Positions 6,071 to 9,889 of a stretch of DNA of 9,889 nt are shown here, piece by piece (position 1 is the first letter of the stretch; each line of letters starts with the position of its first letter). Origin of the DNA: Anaerolineae bacterium (GTDB lineage Bacteria; Chloroflexota; Anaerolineae; 4572-78; NAK82). The notes beneath the pieces were generated by a model, which was not told the origin of the DNA, made no database searches, and saw nothing but the letters and a program-made list of their open reading frames with translations. The position numbers and the translations under genes are program-made. The stretch lies in assembly GCA_030598425.1 (NCBI GenBank), contig JAUVPY010000049.1:1-9889 (forward strand). Reading direction: 5' to 3'.

Positions 6071-6424
6071 TCATGACGTTCGGAAGAAACAACTCACTTG
6101 TCCCGTATGGCACGCCGGCCCGGCGGGAACCACCCGCACCAACAGCGTATCCCCGTCGCAATCGCAGCGGATCTCGACCACCTGCTGCGTGTTGCCGCTG
6201 GTGGCACCCTTGTGCCACAGCTCCCCCCGGCTGCGACTCCAGAACCACGTCTCGCCAGACTCCAGCGTGAGGCGCAGCGACTCGGCGTTCATATAAGCCA
6301 GCGTCAACACTTGGCCCGTCTCCGCGTCCTGCACAACCGCCGGGATCAACCCCCGCTCATCCCATTTGAGATTTGAGATTTGAAACTTGAGATTTTGGAT
6401 TTGAGATTTGAGATTTGACTTCAT
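6071..6424 (-). CDS. hisI: Phosphoribosyl-AMP cyclohydrolase
   Basis: HisI hydrolyses the adenine ring of phosphoribosyl-AMP to give ProFAR. From the ATG at 6424 the product has 117 residues. The family core starts at [13 protein letters not shown] (21-33) and includes [31 protein letters not shown] (57-78), the Mg site D88-C89-D90-G91-D92, and Zn ligands Cys89, Cys105 and Cys112. The 16- and 7-residue spacing between the cysteines is as in characterised HisI. No HisE domain is fused. The ATG overlaps the hisF stop as ATGA, implying coupling; an ATG four codons earlier (6436) lies inside hisF. Residues 2-20 ([19 protein letters not shown]) are encoded by a heptanucleotide repeat array (6362-6417) and are not part of the usual fold, so they form an unusual, probably flexible, basic tail. 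Confidence 0.93.
   Translation of the reverse strand: MKSNLKSQIQNLKFQISNLKWDERGLIPAVVQDAETGQVLTLAYMNAESLRLTLESGETWFWSRSRGELWHKGATSGNTQQVVEIRCDCDGDTLLVRVVPAGPACHTGQVSCFFRTS
6362..6417 (-). repeat. Heptanucleotide tandem array, eight units of CAAATCT type, inside hisI
   Basis: Read on the minus strand, 56 bases divide without gaps into eight 7-mers: CAAATCT, CAAATCT, CAAATCC, AAAATCT, CAAGTTT, CAAATCT, CAAATCT, CAAATGG. Four are identical and the others differ at one to three positions. Three units span 21 bases, so the translated peptide repeats with a 7-residue period (SNLKSQI / QNLKFQI / SNLKW) and contains no stop. The array sits directly after the hisI start codon and is far more AT-rich than its surroundings. 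It resembles the short heptanucleotide tandem repeats known from cyanobacteria and other bacteria. Confidence 0.85.
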
Positions 6425-7188
6425 CGCCTTACCCACACATCTCGCCCCGCCAGGTACGTCTTCACCTGGGCGATAGAGATCATCCGAAAGTGGAAGAGGC
6501 TGGCGACCAGGGCGGCGTCGGCGCAGCCATCTGTCAATACCTGGTGAAAATGATCCAGCGCACCGGCACCGCCACTGGCAATGACGGGGATGCTGACCGT
6601 ATCGGCGAGAGTTTGGGTCAGCTCGATGTCGTAGCCCGCCTGCGTGCCGTCGGCGTCCATACTCGTCAGCAGAATCTCACCTGCGCCCCGCCGCTCGCAC
6701 TCCCGCGCCCATTCGACGGCGTCCAGGCCGGTGCGCTGCCGCCCGCCGTGGGTGGTCGTCTCCCAGGCCGGCGATGATGTGTCCAGGCGACGGCGGGCGT
6801 CGATGGCGACCACGATGGCGTTGCTGCCAAATGCGCGAGCCCCCTGGGTGATGAGATCCGGATCACGAACCGCTGCCGTGTTGGTGCTGACTTTGTCGGC
6901 GCCGGTGACGATGATGGCCCGCATATCGTCCAGGCTGCCGATGCCACCCCCGACGGTGAAGGGGATAAAAACCGTCTCGGCCACACGACGGGCCACCTCC
7001 AACATCAACCCGCGTCCTTCGTGGCTGGCGGTGATGTCCAGAAAGACCAGTTCATCGGCGCCTTCGGCGTCGTAAACCTGCGCCTGCTCCACCGGGTCCC
7101 CGGCGTCGCGCAGGTTCACGAACTGTACGCCTTTGACCACGCGTCCATCCTTCACGTCGAGACATGGGATAATTCGTTTAGCCAGCAT
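6421..7188 (-). CDS. hisF: Imidazole glycerol phosphate synthase, cyclase subunit
   Basis: HisF is the (beta/alpha)8-barrel subunit that, with ammonia from HisH glutaminase, converts PRFAR to imidazole glycerol phosphate and AICAR. The 255-residue length is normal. The catalytic acid/base pair is present as Asp11 ([13 protein letters not shown]) and Asp130 (VVAIDARR). Phosphate-binding loops are visible as TVGGGIGS (78-85) and ASGGAGA (204-210), and the family signatures [16 protein letters not shown] and [10 protein letters not shown] are intact. [11 protein letters not shown] is the canonical N-terminus, so the ATG at 7188 is secure although no strong ribosome site precedes it. It lies 72 bases after hisA and overlaps hisI by ATGA. 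No hisH is present in the window. Confidence 0.96.
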   Translation of the reverse strand: MLAKRIIPCLDVKDGRVVKGVQFVNLRDAGDPVEQAQVYDAEGADELVFLDITASHEGRGLMLEVARRVAETVFIPFTVGGGIGSLDDMRAIIVTGADKVSTNTAAVRDPDLITQGARAFGSNAIVVAIDARRRLDTSSPAWETTTHGGRQRTGLDAVEWARECERRGAGEILLTSMDADGTQAGYDIELTQTLADTVSIPVIASGGAGALDHFHQVLTDGCADAALVASLFHFRMISIAQVKTYLAGRDVWVRR

Positions 7189-7260
7189 AAGGCGCCGTTT
7201 CGGCAGACCCCAAGGTGTGCAAACCTGCGGTTCGCTTTACACAGTTATGGTCTTGTATTC
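7189..7260 (-). repeat. hisA-hisF spacer with a degenerate palindrome
   Basis: The 72-base gap is unusually long for this compact cluster. It contains AGGTGTGCAAACCT at 7213-7226, a 14-bp palindrome with one mismatched pair, flanked at 7202-7208 by GGCAGAC, the same word that borders the palindromes near 200 and 8037. It may be a decayed copy of a dispersed palindromic repeat. It is too weak for a terminator and has no U-tract. Confidence 0.3.
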
Positions 7261-7998
7261 TCACGAGCGAGCTACCTCCAGGGCCAGCGACAGGTCTACT
7301 TGCCCGGCATACAGGGCCTTGCCGATGATCAGGCCCTCCACGCCCGTGGTCTCGACCTCTTTCACCTGGTGCACATCGTCCAGTGAGGCGACCCCACCCG
7401 AGGCGATGACGGCCAGCTCGCTTTCGCCAGCCAGCTCGGCGCAGGCCGGTGCGTTGACGCCCGTCAAGGTGCCGTCGCGGGCGATGTCGGTGTAGATGAC
7501 GCGCGTCATCCCCAACTCTTTCATCTGGAGTGCCAGGTCGATGGCGGTCACGCCGGGGAGCTGCTGCCACCCGTGGGTGGCGACCTGGCCATCGCGAGCA
7601 TCGATGGCCAGTGAGACAGTTTCAGCCCCAAAACGCGCCAATGCCTCCTTGACCAACGATGGGTTGGTGATGGCCGCTGTGCCGATTATCACTCGTGCCA
7701 CGCCTAACGACAGCGCGACTTCCAGGTCGGCGATGGCCCGCAGTCCGCCTCCGAATTGGATCGGCACATCCACGGCGTCCAGGATGGCGCCCAGCGCCTG
7801 AACGTTTTGTCCTGCACTGGCCGTGTCGCCAAATGCGCCATCCAGGTTGACGACGTGAAGCCATTCGGCGCCCAGGCTCATCCAACGCTGGGCGGTGCCG
7901 ACGGGATCGTCGCTGACGACAGTTTCAGCCTGGGGGTCGCCCTGCACCAAACGCACGCAGCGACCGCCACGCAAATCAATAGCCGGGTAAATGATCAT
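7261..7998 (-). CDS. hisA: ProFAR isomerase, 1-(5-phosphoribosyl)-5-[(5-phosphoribosylamino)methylideneamino]imidazole-4-carboxamide isomerase
   Basis: HisA catalyses the Amadori rearrangement of ProFAR to PRFAR, supplying HisF. The 245-residue (beta/alpha)8 barrel carries the catalytic aspartates Asp8 (YPAIDLRGG) and Asp133 (LAIDARDG). It also has RLVQGD (16-21), VVNLDGAF (49-56), QFGGGLR (81-87), the phosphate loop IASGGVAS (198-205) and TDIARDGTLTG (170-180). Asp171 and W144 fall in the expected active-site loops. The N-terminus MIIYPAIDL is the standard one, so the ATG at 7998 is secure despite a poor ribosome site. It is the first gene of the minus-strand cluster, about 60 bases downstream of the predicted promoter start. 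A trpF-like dual role (PriA) is possible in some phyla but cannot be judged here. Confidence 0.96.
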   Translation of the reverse strand: MIIYPAIDLRGGRCVRLVQGDPQAETVVSDDPVGTAQRWMSLGAEWLHVVNLDGAFGDTASAGQNVQALGAILDAVDVPIQFGGGLRAIADLEVALSLGVARVIIGTAAITNPSLVKEALARFGAETVSLAIDARDGQVATHGWQQLPGVTAIDLALQMKELGMTRVIYTDIARDGTLTGVNAPACAELAGESELAVIASGGVASLDDVHQVKEVETTGVEGLIIGKALYAGQVDLSLALEVARS

Positions 7999-8023
7999 GG
8001 TCAGGTAGGAAAAGGGGTCTCCG

Positions 8024-8056
8024 AGACTTCGGAAGTCTGCCAGACTTCCGAAGTCC
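8024..8056. repeat. 31-bp double palindrome in the predicted his leader
   Basis: GACTTCGGAAGTCTG (8025-8039) and CAGACTTCCGAAGTC (8041-8055) are perfect 15-bp inverted arms about C8040. Each half is itself a palindrome (AGACTTCGGAAGTCT with a single central base), so the site can fold as one long hairpin or two small ones. The same core occurs at 165-210. It lies between the predicted his transcription start (~8060) and the hisA ATG, and so would form a stem near the mRNA 5' end. It could be a REP-like dispersed repeat, an operator with two half-sites, or both. Confidence 0.7.
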
Positions 8057-8066
8057 CTTTCCGTGC

Positions 8067-8095
8067 ATTATACTTCAAAACCGGTGGAGCAACAA
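8067..8095 (-). promoter_or_regulatory. Putative promoter of the hisA-hisF-hisI-dehydrogenase-aldolase cluster
   Basis: On the minus strand TTGTTG (8095-8090) and a perfect TATAAT (8072-8067) are separated by 17 bases. Transcription would start near 8060, giving a leader of about 60 bases that is largely filled by the palindrome at 8024-8056. Confidence 0.45.
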
Positions 8096-8098
8096 TCT

Positions 8099-8299
8099 GT
8101 ATTTCTTCTCGGCTTGAATTTGAACAGCTTCGCCGTCCACCGACGCCACGCTTCCAGTTCAAGCCCGACAAGGGTAGCGATGGGTAAATCGAGGGCAAAT
8201 TTTACGTGAAGATTGCGTAAAACTCGGTGGTTGTAACCAACCTGTAATCTCATTTGGCCGCGAAATGTGTTATGTTAGAAGTGCCCGCAACAGGAGACG
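8099..8299. other. Gene-free spacer between the divergent his cluster and receiver gene
   Basis: Open frames here are short and carry no recognisable domain. The only structure I see is an inverted repeat TTTTACG (8200-8206) / CGTAAAA (8216-8222) with a 9-base loop. The receiver-gene promoter may lie here (for example the extended TGTTATGTT around 8269-8276), but no -35 box is convincing. Confidence 0.4.
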
Positions 8300-8421
8300 T
8301 GAGCAAAGAGGTTCGCAGTAACGACTTCGGGTGAGATGAGCAAAGAGGTTCGTAGTAACGACTTCAGTCGTCGGCAGGAGAAATGAGTCAAGGGGTCCGT
8401 AGTAACGACTTCAGTCGTTGG
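8300..8421. repeat. Three tandem-like copies of a hairpin-forming repeat upstream of the receiver gene
   Basis: Copies begin at 8300, 8337 and 8384 and follow the pattern TGAGCAAAGAGG, then TTCGTAGTAACGACTTCAGT, then CGTCGG, with CAGGAGA preceding the first and third. Copies 2 and 3 contain AACGACT-TC-AGTCGTT/C, a 6-7 bp hairpin. Copy 1 is cut short after ACGACTTC and lacks the right arm. Spacing is 37 then 47 bases. The repeats are non-coding in any convincing frame and would be transcribed as the 5' leader of the receiver gene if its promoter lies upstream. They look like a dispersed genomic repeat amplified locally. Confidence 0.75.
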
Positions 8422-8474
8422 TTGCCACATTACATATCTGGGGGATCAATTCTGTTTTGGAGGATGGAGAACTT

Positions 8475-8915
8475 ATGGAACAAAAACGCATTCTGATCGT
8501 GGAAGACGAACTGGAGAACGTGATGGCTTTGTGTCAGGCCCTGTTACACCCTATGGCTGGGGGATATCACGTCGAGGTGTGTCCCTTGGCCGACGTGGCG
8601 CTGAAGAGGCTAAAATATGAGCAGTTTGACCTGATCATCACCGACCTGCGTATGCCCGGCACGAGTGGGCTGGAGCTCATCCGTCACGTGCACCACACCA
8701 ACCCGGCGACGCGCACCATGCTCATCACGGCCTTTGGCTCGTCGGAAATCGAGGATCAGGCCCAACAGTTAGGGGCTGCGTATTTGCGCAAGCCTTTCGG
8801 CCTACAGCAGTTCTACGCGGTAGTCCAGGCCGCCCTAACCGAGGAGCAAGACCCCCAATCGCCAACCCAGATCGCGAACGAGGAAAAGAAACTGACCGCA
8901 CCTGCTTCACCCTAG
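8475..8915 (+). CDS. Stand-alone response-regulator receiver protein
   Basis: The 146-residue protein is a single CheY-like receiver domain (about 4-122) with a short charged tail and no output domain. The acidic pocket E10-D11, phosphoacceptor Asp57 (LIITDLRMPGTSG), Thr85 (LITAFGS) and Lys106 (LRKPFG) are all present, so phosphorylation should be normal. The ATG at 8475 is preceded by GGAG at 5 bases. An in-frame extension to 8418 would add 19 residues not belonging to a receiver. The tail (123-146, TEEQDPQSPTQIANEEKK...) looks disordered. No kinase is adjacent; the soluble kinase at 1909 is a possible partner only by proximity. The gene converges on mltG. Confidence 0.9.
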   Translation: MEQKRILIVEDELENVMALCQALLHPMAGGYHVEVCPLADVALKRLKYEQFDLIITDLRMPGTSGLELIRHVHHTNPATRTMLITAFGSSEIEDQAQQLGAAYLRKPFGLQQFYAVVQAALTEEQDPQSPTQIANEEKKLTAPASP

Positions 8916-8918
8916 GCA

Positions 8919-8974
8919 CAGTCTGACCACTGTCTACTGACATCTGACTACTGTCCACCTGTTACCCGCTACCT
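8919..8974 (+). repeat. Heptanucleotide tandem array, eight units, between convergent genes
   Basis: Fifty-six bases divide into eight 7-mers: CAGTCTG, ACCACTG, TCTACTG, ACATCTG, ACTACTG, TCCACCT, GTTACCC, GCTACCT. The first five end in CTG and the last three are progressively degenerate. The array fills nearly all of the 63-base gap between the receiver stop and the mltG stop. It has the same unit length, copy number and total length as the array in hisI, but an unrelated unit sequence. Confidence 0.7.
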
Positions 8975-8978
8975 CACC

Positions 8979-9889
8979 TCACTGCCCCTGATAAAGTTGA
9001 ATATTCCGCTCGTGTTCCTCAAACGTATCGGCGAAGATGTGCGAACCGTCTCCTATCCCCAAGAAGAAGAGATACGTCGTCTGGGCCGGCTGTAAAACTG
9101 CCATGATCGAACTGGCTCCCGGACTGGCGATGGGGCCAGGCGGGAAGTTGGGGTAAAGGTACGTGTTGTACGGTGAATTTACGTTCTGGTACTCTTCCAG
9201 GGTGACGGGCGTCTTCCACCATTGGCCGCTATCGGGTTGGTATCCCATCGCGTATTGAACGGTGGGGTCGGCTTGCAGGTACATACCCTCCTTGATGCGA
9301 TTGAGATACACGCTGGCAATGGTGGGACGCTCTGCCGGCACCACCGCCTCGCGCTCAACGATAGAGGCCAGCGTCAGCACCTCGAACAGGCTGAGTCCTT
9401 GGGCGGCAGCCATCGACTCCCAACCGATGGGCAGCCGGGCCTGCATCGTATCCAGCATACGGGTCAGCAAATCCTCGGGGGTGGCCTGGGCCGGCAGCCG
9501 ATAGGTCTCAGGGAAGAGATAGCCCTCCAGGTTGGCGCCCGGCGGCCGGTCGGCCAGCAACGGGTGGTTTACCACATCGCCCCGCCGCACCGCCGCCAGG
9601 AAGATGCTGCCGTCCATAATGTTCTCGGCGGTCAGCATATCGGCTACCTGCTCGGCTCGCCAGCCTTCGGGGATGGTGATCGCCACCTCGGCCATGCGGC
9701 TGTGCTGCAACGATTCCGCGATTTCGCGCATGGTCATATTGCGCCTGAGTTGATACTCACCCGCCTCCAGCGACGCATCCAGACCGTGATACTGGAGAAA
9801 ACGGCGGAACAAGGTGGCGTCGGTAACGAATCCCTGTTCTTGCAGACGCTCCCCAATGCTGATGGCCGTCTCCCCGGGCTCGACGACAA
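8979..9889 (-). CDS. mltG: Endolytic murein transglycosylase MltG (YceG-like), N-terminus beyond window
   Basis: The reading frame enters from the window edge (first full codon 9887-9885) and gives 302 residues to the TGA at 8979-8981. MltG cleaves nascent glycan strands at the outer face of the membrane and so limits their length. Residues 1-~65 are the LysM-like region (VVEPGETAISIGERLQEQGF). The catalytic domain shows IPEGW, LEGYLFPETYRLP, LTLASIVEREA (the first Glu of EREA, about residue 178 here, is the expected catalytic residue), VYLNRIKEGMYLQADPTVQYA, NSPYNTY, FPPGPIASPG, and the C-terminal FADTFEEHERN. The missing N-terminal part should contain the single membrane anchor. A TTG at 9812 could be taken as a start, but the family similarity continues upstream of it. 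Confidence 0.95.
   Translation of the reverse strand, partial: VVEPGETAISIGERLQEQGFVTDATLFRRFLQYHGLDASLEAGEYQLRRNMTMREIAESLQHSRMAEVAITIPEGWRAEQVADMLTAENIMDGSIFLAAVRRGDVVNHPLLADRPPGANLEGYLFPETYRLPAQATPEDLLTRMLDTMQARLPIGWESMAAAQGLSLFEVLTLASIVEREAVVPAERPTIASVYLNRIKEGMYLQADPTVQYAMGYQPDSGQWWKTPVTLEEYQNVNSPYNTYLYPNFPPGPIASPGASSIMAVLQPAQTTYLFFLGIGDGSHIFADTFEEHERNIQLYQGQ

Noticed and set aside
8001..8198. 65-codon frame on the minus strand upstream of hisA
   Set aside because: It translates through the double palindrome (TSEVWQTSEV) and the predicted his promoter, has no domain and no ribosome site, and would collide with the his leader.
8300..8421. CRISPR array
   Set aside because: There are only three copies, with gaps too short and too similar to be spacers, and no cas gene nearby.

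Overview
The window looks like chromosomal DNA of a Chloroflexota bacterium of the Anaerolineae/Caldilineae kind. The clues are a double Cro/C1-type HTH regulator followed by a soluble GAF histidine kinase and a TPR protein, a lipoprotein with a long Pro/Thr linker before a carboxypeptidase-regulatory-like domain, many short palindromic and heptanucleotide repeats in the spacers, and moderately GC-rich genes with TATAAT-like promoters. The taxonomic call is inference. No rRNA, tRNA, CRISPR array or intact insertion sequence was seen.

Layout. (1) 1-334: start of a very basic protein on the minus strand (truncated by the window edge), its promoter, a nested inverted-repeat element that resembles a small non-autonomous mobile element, and the promoter of the next gene. 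(2) 335-1042: secreted lipoprotein. (3) 1061-4396, plus strand: a consensus promoter, then a tightly packed operon of a double-HTH regulator, a cytoplasmic GAF-GAF histidine kinase, a TPR protein, and the first ~73 codons of an ADP-ribosylglycohydrolase that stops matching its family abruptly at about 4392. (4) 7998-4405, minus strand: hisA, hisF, hisI, a D-2-hydroxyacid dehydrogenase and an RraA-type aldolase, probably one transcript from a promoter near 8067-8095. It runs convergently into the broken ADP-ribosylglycohydrolase. (5) 7999-8474: gene-free, with a 31-bp double palindrome in the predicted his leader and three copies of a hairpin-forming repeat before the next gene. (6) 8475-8915: stand-alone receiver protein. 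(7) 8979-9889, minus strand: most of the murein transglycosylase gene mltG, cut by the window edge.

How the genes work together. HisI, HisA and HisF catalyse consecutive middle steps of histidine biosynthesis (PR-AMP to ProFAR to PRFAR to IGP plus AICAR). HisF would need a HisH partner, which is not in the window. The dehydrogenase and RraA-like aldolase probably handle a small 2-hydroxy/2-oxo acid and seem to share the his transcript. The HTH/kinase/TPR operon looks like an intracellular sensing module whose phosphorylation target is not encoded next to it; the lone receiver at 8475 is one candidate, by inference only.

Most unusual: the truncated ADP-ribosylglycohydrolase at a sharp junction, and two unrelated heptanucleotide arrays of exactly eight units (56 bp) each. 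One of these lies in frame inside the N-terminus of hisI. There are also palindromic repeat elements in both divergent intergenic regions.
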